From assembly GCA_016714565.1 (NCBI GenBank), contig JADKDM010000001.1, positions 186,001-250,000 on the forward strand: a DNA stretch of 64,000 nt. The letters run 5' to 3'. The first letter of the stretch is position 1, and each line of letters opens with the position of its first letter. Of this stretch, positions 15,410-25,226 are shown one piece after another. Source of the stretch: Candidatus Villigracilis propinquus (GTDB lineage: Bacteria; Chloroflexota; Anaerolineae; Anaerolineales; Villigracilaceae). Under the pieces are notes generated by a model, which made no database searches, was not told the DNA's origin, and saw nothing but the letters and a program-made list of their open reading frames with translations. A program made the translations under genes and the position numbers.

Positions 15410-18400
15410 ATGTTCAAATCAATGCGCTTTTTGTTTTTGATTTTGGTTACGATCGCCTCCATTGTGCTTGGGCCAATTACAACGGTCAAAGCGTTGACTT
15501 TTCCGGCTGAGATCAATATGAGCTTTACGCCAATTGCGATCGTTTCAGGCGGCGCATCCAAGTTGCGGATTACTATTTATAACTCGAATGTAAACAACCT
15601 CACAAGCGCAAGTTGGACTGATAATCTGTTAAGTATTCAGCCTGGCCTTTCAATTTCAAATCCGCATAATCTTGTTAACACTTGTGGGGCATTAGCAGAT
15701 GTGACGGATAGCGGGGGTGGGGCTTTAAATGCAGGGGATACTTCGATAAAGTTAATTAATGGTACGGTTCCAAGAAAAATTGGCGGCACCCCAGGCAGAT
15801 GCTATGTTGAGGTTGATGTTACCTCCACTACACCCGGTAACCTGATCAATAACATTCCTGGTGGCGCACTGACTTCGACAACACTGGACGGTACTCCTCC
15901 CAACCAAGTGTCTGTTCCCATTACAAATACAACACCGGCTAGTGCAACATTGAACGTTGTGGCTGTGCAGCCGCCTTCATTGAGCAAGCAATTTGCGCCC
16001 AGCACAATGTATGTTGGTCAGACCAGCACGCTGACCATTACTGTTCGAAATAATGATACGGTAAACCCTCTAACTCAAGTCACTCTGACAGATATTCTGC
16101 CGACCGCTGGAGATGGGGATGTCGTTGTGGCAGCTCCATTAACTACTAACATGGTTGGTTGTGGCACTGTTGCACTTCCGGCAACACTTACTGATTCTGC
16201 TGGCAACCCGCTCGCAGCGGGGGCACGGTCAATAAAATTGAACGGCGGCACGATCGCCAAGAATGCAACATGTACGATCACGGTGAATGTTACTTCAACG
16301 GTTCAAGGGGCATACACAAATACCATCCCGGATGATAACCAACCTGGTTCTGTTCAAACTCGTGAAGGCGTGACGAATGCAGACCCCGCGACCGACCAAT
16401 TGAATGTTCAGGCATTTACTCTGAGCAAAGCTTTTGGAACTTCGCCGATCGCTGTTGGCAGTACCAGTGTTGTCACCATTACCATCCACAACCATGCCAG
16501 TACGCCATACACAGCAGCATCATTGGATGATGTCTTGCCTGCTGGTTTAATATATACCGGTACGCCCACCACCACCTGTACTGATGTGGCACCCAATCCG
16601 GTGGCATCTGTAACGATTGAAACGACAACTCTTGCCAACGATACGGTACGCCTGACAAATGGCACACTTCCAGCAAATACGGACTGTACCATTACAGCAA
16701 CAGCACTTGCGCTAATGAATACCACTGCTGGAACCAAAACGAACAGGATCGAAGCAGGGGATCTGCACACATTTGAGGGCGCCACGAACCATACATTTGC
16801 TACTGCAAACTTGGTTGTGCAATCTCTGTCCATCAATAAGGCTTTTTGGTTGACAACCGAACCTGCACCCAGCGCCAACCCTGCGGCTGTTACCTTCCCC
16901 GCAGGGCAGACTGCCAATGTAACCATCTGGCTTAATAATCCCTCCCCAAATGCTTTTACTATAGATGGAACTACCGGCGTCTCTGATGTGCTGCCAACTG
17001 CTCCCAATACCAATCTGTTTTATACTGGAACTCCCACCACTACATGTACCGGTGGGACGGTTAGTTATACTGGTGCGGCTCCTCTCCGCACGGTAACCTT
17101 GCTTGGCGGTACTATTCCTGCCGGAACGATTGCCAGCCCTGGCAGGTGCAAGATCGTTGCACAGGTTACTACTCTTGCAACCGATCCGGCTGCCAATAAT
17201 TACGATAATATTGTTCCGGCTGGCGCGCTGCAAACTGTTGAAGGCGGCACGAACTCTGCGGATAGTAATACAGCAAGAGTTAGTGTTTCCACAGTGAGTA
17301 TTACCAAGGCGTATCAAACCAACCCAGTCTCCTACGCGAATGCCAGCCGTCTAACATTTACCATTACAAACCCGGTCAGAGGGGCAGCGCTTACGGGGAT
17401 AACATTTACAGATATCTTGGATTCCCGTCTGGAAATCGTTGGATCTACTTCTACGCCTGTTTCCCCCGACCCAACCACAACCTGTAATGCCTCAACTGTT
17501 CCTGTTTTGACCGCGGCAATTGGTACACAGACCATCAGCCTGAGCAATGGTTCGCTGGCTGCTGCACCGGCTGCTGCAACTACTTGCATAATTCAGGTTT
17601 ATGTCAGGCCAAAGGTGAGTACTTCATCAACCACAGCCGGTAATGGGGTACCCAATACGATTTCGCCCGGAGATTTAACAACTGATGGCCCGGGCGGTCC
17701 GGGAACAGGTCCAAAGAACAGCAATACAACCACCGTCAGGCTGGATGTGCAAGCCGTGAGCATTAGCAAAGGCTTTCAGTATTCCAGTTTTCAAGCAGGC
17801 AGTAACAATGAATTGACCATAACGTTGACCAATTCTACAAATTCAGACTTAACTGTTGCTACCCTGACAGATACGCTTCCAATCGCTCCCAACAGTAACC
17901 TCGAATATACCGGCGCGGCTGTTACCACTTGTGCTGGAGGAAATGTTTCATTCCTGCCGGCTGTCCCACCATACAGAACATTGACAATGACTGGTGGAAC
18001 GATCCCGGCAAGTTCAACCTGTACTGTAAAGATAAATGTGACTACCCCGGCGGGTTCACCAGCTGCATCTTACACAAATACGATTCCCATTGGCGGATTA
18101 ACGACTACGCAGGGTCCCGCGAACACAAGTGCCGCTACAGCGCCTGTTAGTGTATACGCCACTACCACTGGTTTAACGGCCACAAAATCCTTTAATCCAA
18201 CCTCGATCAATATTGGCGGTAACTCCCTCCTGCAATTGATTTTTACTGCTCCGCCAGATACCGGGTTGTCTAATTTTTCATTTACTGACGATCTTTTGAC
18301 AGCAACAACGGGAATGACTGTCAGCAACTCCACTGCACCTTCGTATACTAACTGCGGCACGCTGGGAGGTGCATGGCCTCCGCTTGTTGGAGCTACTACG

Positions 18401-21400
18401 ATTTCCGCCAGTGGCGGCAGTTTTGCTGCCGGCACCACTTGTACTGTCAATGTGTACGTGACCAGTAATTATGGCAATGGTCCCGGTATTGCGCATCGGA
18501 ATACGATCCATCCAGCGGATATTTTAAATTCTGAAGCTCGCACGATTCCCGCTAATATCTTCGCTGACCTCACTGTCCGCACTCCTAGTACTTTGACAAT
18601 GGTCAAGAGTTTCTCGCCTACGGTGGTTAACCCGGATGGTATTTCAACCATGCGGATCACCCTGACGAACACGAATGCTTCTGATCTTGTTGATGTTACT
18701 TTGAATGATCTCACGCCCAATTGGCCCGGGACAATAACCAATGGCTTCGTGATCGCTCCTACTCCAAATGCCAGTACCACATGTGGAGGCGGTACTATTA
18801 TCGTGACGCCTGGAGCAAGAGGCCTCCAAATGACCGGAGGAACCATTCCTAAACAAGTGGGAGTTGTGCCTGGGATTTGTACCATTAGTGTAAATGTACA
18901 AGGCAAGTCAACCAACGGCGCTACTCCTTCCTCATATGACAATACCATTCCTGCAAACAATGTCGTTGGTAGGATTAACGGAACTCTTTCCACCATGGGA
19001 GCTCTTGGACAGGCTACTGCCCGTCTAACGGTTCGCAACCTGACGATTGAGGCAGTAAAAGGCTTTGTGCCGCAATTGGTTTATGGTGGTGCGGTCTCAC
19101 AAATGCAGATCACATTAAGGAATCCCAACACTGGAGCTGAGCTGCCGGGGATCACCTTTACCGATAATATGTGGATCACAACAGATCCCGACCCGTTGAA
19201 AATATACCCAGCCGGGCAGATGATAATTGCCAACCCTGCTAATTTTGATCCGTCAGATTGCGGTCCGCTTGCCACCATTACCGGCACCCCTGGAACTAGT
19301 TCATTTGTATTTAGCGGTGGTTATCTGGCTGCGAGTGATGAATGTACGCTTACCCTGGATGTAACCATGGTGGTTAACGGAAATCGTACAAACAGAATCC
19401 CTGCAGGCGGAGTAACTTCTTCAAACGGCGCCAGGAACGGAACTCCAATGGAAGCTTCGTTAACCAACCTGGAAGGCGCGAGCATCAGCAAGAGTTTTGC
19501 ACCCAACCCAATTGCATCCGGTTTGAGCAACTATTCCATTCTTACCATTATTATTCGCAGCACCGCCAATGTGACATTGACCAGTATGGGCATGGTTGAC
19601 AGCCTGCCGCCTGGTTTGGAAATTGCGGGGGGGGCTGCGCCTGCCCTGACGAACACCTGTGGCGGTACGGTCACTAATGCAGCCCTTGTGCCATTGGCAG
19701 CAGGAGATACCGTGATTCGCCTTTCTGGCGGCACCCTGCCTATCGGTTTCAGCAGTTGTACGATTACTGTTGCAGTTACCGGTGCCAACCCCGGTGCTTA
19801 TACCAATACAATTCCGCCAGATACTCTTACTAATAATGAGTCAACCACGAATGCAGAGGCGGCGGTAGACACGCTGGTATTGACACCGTTCAGCCTTGGT
19901 AACCGTGTTTGGTATGACACGAACAATAATGGCATTGTGGATGGGACCGAAGTTGGCATCCCGAATGTACGCGTGGAACTATATAAGGATAATGGAACGA
20001 CTCCCGGCGTGTTTGATGCGGGTGATACCTTCATCGGTTTCAAGACAACTGATGCGACAGGTTACTATCGCTTTGATAATCTGGGACCGAATGATTATAT
20101 TGTCACCATCCCGGCGGATAACTTCCGCAATGTTGGTGGTGGGGATACGGTTGCTGGCGATCCACTGTCTGGATATGTGAGCAGTGGTACCTCTATTTCT
20201 GCAGGTGGGGTTATTTCAGACGGTTTTAGCCCCGACCCGGATAACCCCTCCTCCGTGGATAACGATGATAACGGCGCATCCACATTTGTTAGCAATTCAT
20301 TGAACTATGTCGCAGCGCAGGCAGTGACCATCGGACCAGGATCAGCCGAACCGACGGGCGAAGCGGATCCGTCTCCAAACCCGGGTGTTGGTGAAGCGGT
20401 CGATAATCAAAGTGACCGAACAGTGGATTTTGGTTTCTATCGCCAGCAATTAAGCAACCAGATATTCAGTGACCTTAATAATGACGGCGTTTATGGCGGT
20501 GGTGATACGCCTTTGGCCGGCGCCATTGTTCAGTTGTATGCCAGCAATGGCACCACTGAAATTCGAGTGGGTCCCGATGGTATTTTGGGTACTGCGGATG
20601 ATGCAAACGGCGGTTTTACAACCCTGGCGGCCGGAACTTATTTGTTCAGCGGATTGCCTGCAGGTGATTACATTGTTAAAGTGACTCCTCCATCCGGATA
20701 CAGTGCAATTGACAGTGGCAACGCTGGCGACAGCGCCAACCCAAATAATAATGTTGATAATAATGATAACGGTCTGGGGGTCAGCTCCGGGCAGGTATCC
20801 AGTGCGGTGGTGACCCTTACGCCCGGCGTTGCTGGGGCAAGTACCACGGTAACAAATGCGACAGCTACCACGCTCAATCCGTCACTTGATTTCGGGTTTG
20901 TCCCGCTTTACAGTTTGGGTAACCGCGTCTGGTTCGATACGGACAACAACAGCGCGATCAATGGCGCTGAAGTCGGTATAAATAATGTGCGTGTGGAGTT
21001 GTACCAGGATAATGGCAACGGTGTGTACGATGCGGGAGACACCTTCCTTGCATTTGATACCACAGATACCAGCGGCTATTACCGCTTTGATGGATTGAAC
21101 CCCGGCAATTATGTGGTTCTCATCCCGAACAGCCAGTTTGGTACGGGCGGCGCGCTGGATCAGTATTGGAGCAGCGGCACGACCATTGCAAATAATGGCT
21201 CGGTTTCAGATTCCACAACCATTGACCCGGATACCGGGGATGTGGATAGCGACGACAACGGCATGACCACCCTGACAGGCAATGCCATAAATTATGTTTC
21301 CTCCAAGGCCGTCACCCTTGGGCCGGGACTCAGCGAACCGACGAACGATAATGAGCCTGTCACCAATCCCGGAACCGGTGAAGCGCCCAACGATCAAAGC

Positions 21401-24400
21401 AACCGTACGGTGGATTTTGGCTTCTATCGCGTGGAATTGAGTAACCAGATATTCTGGGATGCTAATGCCAACGGCACCTTTGGCGGCGGCGATATCGTTC
21501 TGCCGGGTGCAACCGTGAAGTTGTATACCGGCGATGGGTCTACTGAAATTCTAGTTGGCCCGGATGGCATCCTCGGCACCGCGGATGACGCTGCTGGTGG
21601 AATGACAAGCGATGCGACGGATGGTACCTATCTGTTTAGCGGTTTGCCTGCTGGTAATTACATTGTCCGTGTAACACCGCCGCCCGGATTTAATAGCACG
21701 GTGGACACCGCTAATGCCGGCGATACCACAACCCCGGGAAATAATATCGATAATAACGATAATGGGATTGGCGTTGCGGCTGGAGAAGTTTCCAGCAATC
21801 CAGTTGCTCTTACTCCGGGTGTGGTGAATGTGAATAATGTTGTTACCAACAGCACCGGCTCAACTCTCAATCCATCTCTTGATTTCGGCTTTGTTCCAAA
21901 CACTTCCTTCGAATACAGCCTCGGCAACCGCGTCTGGTTTGACACGGATAACAATGGCTTGATCAATGGCTCCGAGATTGGAGTTGCCAACGTGCGGGTC
22001 GATCTATATCTGGACAATGGCGGGACTGCCGGCGTGTATGATGCGGGCGATGCTTTTGTCGGTTTCACATCCACAGATCCCTCTGGTTATTACCGTTTTG
22101 ATAATTTACCCGCCGGGAATTACGTGGTACGCATCCTGCCGAGTCAATTCGCTTCCGGCGGACCGTTGGATGGGTACTGGAGCAGTGGGACGAGCATTTC
22201 TGGTAGCGGTACCGTAACAGACAGTATTGGACCCGACCCCGATACCATTGCCACAGATAGCGATGACAATGGCGTTACTACATTTGTCACGAACACAGTG
22301 GATTACGTTTCCTCGCGGGCTGTAACGCTTGGCCCGACCATGAACGAACCTGTGGGTGAGCCAGATGCGCTTCCCAATCCGGCAGCGGGTGAAGAACCCG
22401 ATAACCAAAGCAATCGCACTGTAGACTTTGGCTTCTACCGTGTCCAACTGAGTGACCAGATCTTTGTAGATGTTAATAATGATGGCATCTACAACACTGG
22501 CGACCTGGTCCTCCCCGGTGCAAGAGTGCAGCTCTTTGCCAGCAACGGAACCACAGAGATCAATGTTGGCCCCGATGGTATTCTGGGCACTGCGGATGAT
22601 GCTACCGGTGGAATGATAAGCGATGCGACGAACGGCACTTACCTGTTTAGCGGCCTGCCCGCTGGCGATTACATTGTAAAAGTAACGCCGCCAGCCGGAT
22701 ACGTCAGCACCGTGGATGTCAATGCGGATACCACTACACCCAATAACAATGTGAACAATAATGATAACGGCATTGGCGTGGGAACTGGTCAGGTCTCCAG
22801 TAACATTGTTTCACTGGTTCCTGGAGTTGCAGGCGCAAGTACAACGGTCAGCAGCAGTACGGGAACCACGCTAAATCCCTCAATGGACTTTGGGCTTAAC
22901 TCTACCAATGGATTCTTGAAAACCATTGCAGGTACAAGCGAAACATTTACCGGTGGCACCGATGTGGCAATAGGCGAGATCATCACATATCAAATTACCG
23001 CTGACTTAAAAGCGGGCATAGCCATGAACAATGTGATCGTTACAGACAGCATGGACAAGGGTCTCGCCTTTGTAGATTGTGTGCTCGTTGATATAGCGGG
23101 TACAAATGTAACGGGTACCGTTTGCCCGCCAACTGTATCCGCAATTACCGACCCTGGTGATTTGCCCACTAATCCTGCGAACGCAGGCAGGCAGGTTGTC
23201 TTTAATATCGGCAATATTCCTGCTCCAGCTGCTGACTCAATCATGGTGATCCAATACCGTGTCATCGTGCTGGATGTGATCGAAAACCAGAGCGGCGGCG
23301 CTTTAAACAATAGTGCCAGAATGACATGGTCTGGCGGCGCGCTTTCCTCCAGCGCCCCCAATGTGAATGTGGTGGAGCCTGATATGGTGATAGACAAATC
23401 AGCAACTCCAACAGCCGGTGTTCCGCTTGGCACGCCCATTCAATTCACGCTCACCATCAACCATACCTCTCCGCAAAGTACAGCAGACGCCTTCGATGTG
23501 GTGGTGACGGATATTCTACCGCCCACCCTTGAATATGTTCCGTGCAGCGTTACTTATAGTGGTTGGGTGCCAACCAGCCCGGCGGCGCCAGCGTATTGCC
23601 CGGGTACCACCAACACGCTCACCTTTACCTGGAATAGCTTCCCGCGTGGTCAGGTGGCAGTGATCAACTTCACCGCCCGTCTTGTGGGAACCCCGGCAAC
23701 GAACTCTGCTTCTGTCGCATGGACATCTCTCGATATTGACCCGGGTGTTGGCGGGCTTCCGCAGCAACTTTCTATTCACAACCCGAAATCCACGGAACGC
23801 TGGTACGACCCGAACGACGCTGTAAATATCTATTCCGTGACAGACAGCGTGACGATCAACGAGCCTGCTGCTTCGACCGGCGCGGGAGAGTCGTCAGACA
23901 ATGAAAAACTGCCAGTTGTGTTACCAGCTACCGGCTTCGCCCCGAACGTGGTTACCATCCTGCCTGAGCAATCGGCGGATAAATCCTACGCTGCAACCGA
24001 TGTCTGGATGGAGATTCCAAGTCTGGGAATCAAGATGCCGATTGTTGGCATTCCGCTGGTGGATGGAGATTGGGACCTCACATGGCTGGCGCAGGAAGCT
24101 GGCTGGTTGAACGGAACAGCGTTCCCCGGTTGGGAAGGTAACAGCGGCCTGACAGGCCATGTCACCCTGCCAAATGGAAAGCCCGGGCCGTTTGCCAATT
24201 TGGGCAGCCTCAATTGGGGTGACAGGATCATTGTCCACGCCAACGGTGAAGTCTACACTTATGAAGTGCGTGAGAACCGCACCATCAAACCGTACAGCAC
24301 TTCCGTGCTCGGCCATGAAGACGATGCCTGGTTGACGTTGATCACCTGCAAGACCTATATTGAATCAACCAATACCTATGCAGACCGCACCGCCGTCCGC

Positions 24401-24460
24401 GCTGTGTTGGTAAAGGTTCAGCAGGAAGCCGGCGGATCCGGTTCTGTAGAAAGACGGTAG
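15410..24460 (+). CDS. Giant secreted adhesin with LPATG motif and fused sortase domain
   Basis: 3016 residues. Signal peptide 1-29 (cleavage after V-K-A). Ten DUF11-like modules of 140-155 residues follow (about 30-1493), each opening with a (S/T)-K-x-F-like strand and closing with a Y-x-N-x-I-P type motif. Then come three tandem pairs of SdrD-B-like domains (1494-2496) with D-x-N-N-N-G-type calcium loops and G-P-D-G-I-L-G-T-A-D-D blocks, two more DUF11 domains (about 2500-2800), and an L-P-A-T-G motif at 2838-2842. No membrane span follows the motif. A sortase-like beta-barrel fills the end (about 2865-3005), with His2917 in T-G-H, Cys2980 in L-I-T-C and Arg2993. It should be exported and stick out from the cell. 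The fused sortase next to an LPXTG-type signal suggests self-anchoring or polymerisation. GAGG precedes the ATG. Confidence 0.88.
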   Translation: MFKSMRFLFLILVTIASIVLGPITTVKALTFPAEINMSFTPIAIVSGGASKLRITIYNSNVNNLTSASWTDNLLSIQPGLSISNPHNLVNTCGALADVTDSGGGALNAGDTSIKLINGTVPRKIGGTPGRCYVEVDVTSTTPGNLINNIPGGALTSTTLDGTPPNQVSVPITNTTPASATLNVVAVQPPSLSKQFAPSTMYVGQTSTLTITVRNNDTVNPLTQVTLTDILPTAGDGDVVVAAPLTTNMVGCGTVALPATLTDSAGNPLAAGARSIKLNGGTIAKNATCTITVNVTSTVQGAYTNTIPDDNQPGSVQTREGVTNADPATDQLNVQAFTLSKAFGTSPIAVGSTSVVTITIHNHASTPYTAASLDDVLPAGLIYTGTPTTTCTDVAPNPVASVTIETTTLANDTVRLTNGTLPANTDCTITATALALMNTTAGTKTNRIEAGDLHTFEGATNHTFATANLVVQSLSINKAFWLTTEPAPSANPAAVTFPAGQTANVTIWLNNPSPNAFTIDGTTGVSDVLPTAPNTNLFYTGTPTTTCTGGTVSYTGAAPLRTVTLLGGTIPAGTIASPGRCKIVAQVTTLATDPAANNYDNIVPAGALQTVEGGTNSADSNTARVSVSTVSITKAYQTNPVSYANASRLTFTITNPVRGAALTGITFTDILDSRLEIVGSTSTPVSPDPTTTCNASTVPVLTAAIGTQTISLSNGSLAAAPAAATTCIIQVYVRPKVSTSSTTAGNGVPNTISPGDLTTDGPGGPGTGPKNSNTTTVRLDVQAVSISKGFQYSSFQAGSNNELTITLTNSTNSDLTVATLTDTLPIAPNSNLEYTGAAVTTCAGGNVSFLPAVPPYRTLTMTGGTIPASSTCTVKINVTTPAGSPAASYTNTIPIGGLTTTQGPANTSAATAPVSVYATTTGLTATKSFNPTSINIGGNSLLQLIFTAPPDTGLSNFSFTDDLLTATTGMTVSNSTAPSYTNCGTLGGAWPPLVGATTISASGGSFAAGTTCTVNVYVTSNYGNGPGIAHRNTIHPADILNSEARTIPANIFADLTVRTPSTLTMVKSFSPTVVNPDGISTMRITLTNTNASDLVDVTLNDLTPNWPGTITNGFVIAPTPNASTTCGGGTIIVTPGARGLQMTGGTIPKQVGVVPGICTISVNVQGKSTNGATPSSYDNTIPANNVVGRINGTLSTMGALGQATARLTVRNLTIEAVKGFVPQLVYGGAVSQMQITLRNPNTGAELPGITFTDNMWITTDPDPLKIYPAGQMIIANPANFDPSDCGPLATITGTPGTSSFVFSGGYLAASDECTLTLDVTMVVNGNRTNRIPAGGVTSSNGARNGTPMEASLTNLEGASISKSFAPNPIASGLSNYSILTIIIRSTANVTLTSMGMVDSLPPGLEIAGGAAPALTNTCGGTVTNAALVPLAAGDTVIRLSGGTLPIGFSSCTITVAVTGANPGAYTNTIPPDTLTNNESTTNAEAAVDTLVLTPFSLGNRVWYDTNNNGIVDGTEVGIPNVRVELYKDNGTTPGVFDAGDTFIGFKTTDATGYYRFDNLGPNDYIVTIPADNFRNVGGGDTVAGDPLSGYVSSGTSISAGGVISDGFSPDPDNPSSVDNDDNGASTFVSNSLNYVAAQAVTIGPGSAEPTGEADPSPNPGVGEAVDNQSDRTVDFGFYRQQLSNQIFSDLNNDGVYGGGDTPLAGAIVQLYASNGTTEIRVGPDGILGTADDANGGFTTLAAGTYLFSGLPAGDYIVKVTPPSGYSAIDSGNAGDSANPNNNVDNNDNGLGVSSGQVSSAVVTLTPGVAGASTTVTNATATTLNPSLDFGFVPLYSLGNRVWFDTDNNSAINGAEVGINNVRVELYQDNGNGVYDAGDTFLAFDTTDTSGYYRFDGLNPGNYVVLIPNSQFGTGGALDQYWSSGTTIANNGSVSDSTTIDPDTGDVDSDDNGMTTLTGNAINYVSSKAVTLGPGLSEPTNDNEPVTNPGTGEAPNDQSNRTVDFGFYRVELSNQIFWDANANGTFGGGDIVLPGATVKLYTGDGSTEILVGPDGILGTADDAAGGMTSDATDGTYLFSGLPAGNYIVRVTPPPGFNSTVDTANAGDTTTPGNNIDNNDNGIGVAAGEVSSNPVALTPGVVNVNNVVTNSTGSTLNPSLDFGFVPNTSFEYSLGNRVWFDTDNNGLINGSEIGVANVRVDLYLDNGGTAGVYDAGDAFVGFTSTDPSGYYRFDNLPAGNYVVRILPSQFASGGPLDGYWSSGTSISGSGTVTDSIGPDPDTIATDSDDNGVTTFVTNTVDYVSSRAVTLGPTMNEPVGEPDALPNPAAGEEPDNQSNRTVDFGFYRVQLSDQIFVDVNNDGIYNTGDLVLPGARVQLFASNGTTEINVGPDGILGTADDATGGMISDATNGTYLFSGLPAGDYIVKVTPPAGYVSTVDVNADTTTPNNNVNNNDNGIGVGTGQVSSNIVSLVPGVAGASTTVSSSTGTTLNPSMDFGLNSTNGFLKTIAGTSETFTGGTDVAIGEIITYQITADLKAGIAMNNVIVTDSMDKGLAFVDCVLVDIAGTNVTGTVCPPTVSAITDPGDLPTNPANAGRQVVFNIGNIPAPAADSIMVIQYRVIVLDVIENQSGGALNNSARMTWSGGALSSSAPNVNVVEPDMVIDKSATPTAGVPLGTPIQFTLTINHTSPQSTADAFDVVVTDILPPTLEYVPCSVTYSGWVPTSPAAPAYCPGTTNTLTFTWNSFPRGQVAVINFTARLVGTPATNSASVAWTSLDIDPGVGGLPQQLSIHNPKSTERWYDPNDAVNIYSVTDSVTINEPAASTGAGESSDNEKLPVVLPATGFAPNVVTILPEQSADKSYAATDVWMEIPSLGIKMPIVGIPLVDGDWDLTWLAQEAGWLNGTAFPGWEGNSGLTGHVTLPNGKPGPFANLGSLNWGDRIIVHANGEVYTYEVRENRTIKPYSTSVLGHEDDAWLTLITCKTYIESTNTYADRTAVRAVLVKVQQEAGGSGSVERR
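19889..22896 (+). repeat. Three tandem ~1-kb coding repeats in the adhesin
   Basis: Direct repeats starting at 19889, 20909 and 21914. Each unit encodes one S-L-G-N-R-V-W domain plus one L-S-(N/D)-Q-I-F domain of the SdrD-B type, and the two domain kinds strictly alternate. Unit length is nearly constant at about 1005-1020 bp. Many blocks (the G-P-D-G-I-L-G-T-A-D-D segment, the D-F-G-F end) are almost identical, which points to duplication of the pair as a unit. Confidence 0.85.
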
Positions 24461-24470
24461 AATAGTTTCA

Positions 24471-24508
24471 AAAAGAAGACGGCAGCCAGGCTGGTGCCGT
24501 CTTCTTTT
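24471..24508 (+). terminator. Terminator of the adhesin gene
   Basis: Perfect 14-bp stem (24471-24484 with 24495-24508) around a 10-nt loop that can itself pair, ending in a T-run. It follows the adhesin stop by 10 bases. The T-run continues into TATAAT (24508-24513), a possible -10 box for the TIR gene. Confidence 0.85.
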
Positions 24509-24531
24509 ATAATCGAATGATCGGAGCGCGT

Positions 24532-24993
24532 ATGCCAGTTTCTCATCCATTAAAAATATTTCTTTGCCACTCCTCCGGAGATAAACCGGAGGTGGAAAAG
24601 CTCTATGCCCATCTCGTGAAACAGGGTGCAGACCCCTGGTTGGATTCGGAAAAGCTCCTGCCTGGTCAGGATTGGAATTATGAGATCAACAAAGCGTTGG
24701 ATAATTCGGATGTGATCTTGGTCTGCCTCTCGAAGAAATCCGTCGATAAAGAGGGATACGTCCAAAGAGAGGTCCGCATCGCGTTGGACCGTGCGCTTGA
24801 TATGCCCGAAGGACGCATTTTCCTCATTCCCGGCAGACTCGAAAAGTGCGAACTGCCCCGGCGTTTGCAAACCTATCAATGGGTGGACCTGTTTACCGAC
24901 AGCGGGATGGATAAATTGACTCAGGCACTCAACCTGCGCGCAAAACAGGTTAACGCAAAGCCTCTTTCAATCTCGGTTCCACCTGTACTGTAG
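24532..24993 (+). CDS. Stand-alone TIR domain protein
   Basis: 153 residues from the chosen start. The TIR fold begins at once with K-I-F-L-C-H-S-S-G-D-K. A W-L-D-S-E-K-L-x-P-G motif places Glu40 where TIR NADases such as SARM1 carry their catalytic glutamate. V-C-L-S-K-K-S follows. There are no other domains beyond a ~25-residue tail. It could be an NAD-cleaving or cyclic-ADPR-making effector, but no Thoeris ThsA-like or other defence partner is adjacent. ATG 24532 is preferred over the in-frame ATG at 24517 because GGAG (24523-24526) sits 5 bases before it. Confidence 0.8.
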   Translation: MPVSHPLKIFLCHSSGDKPEVEKLYAHLVKQGADPWLDSEKLLPGQDWNYEINKALDNSDVILVCLSKKSVDKEGYVQREVRIALDRALDMPEGRIFLIPGRLEKCELPRRLQTYQWVDLFTDSGMDKLTQALNLRAKQVNAKPLSISVPPVL

Positions 24994-25028
24994 ATTAAAA
25001 TAACCGCTCCAAAGTGCGGTGAGTAACA

Positions 25029-25183
<155 letters not shown>

Positions 25184-25226
25184 AAGGTCTCTTACGTTCG
25201 GCTTGTTACTTCACGTCCCTCTTACG

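Noticed and set aside
19889..22896. A CRISPR-like or satellite array in the adhesin region
   Set aside because: The repeats are about 1 kb long, in frame, and encode protein domains.
24517..24531. An earlier start of the TIR gene
   Set aside because: It lies only 3 bases behind the TATAAT and has no ribosome site; GGAG fits ATG 24532.
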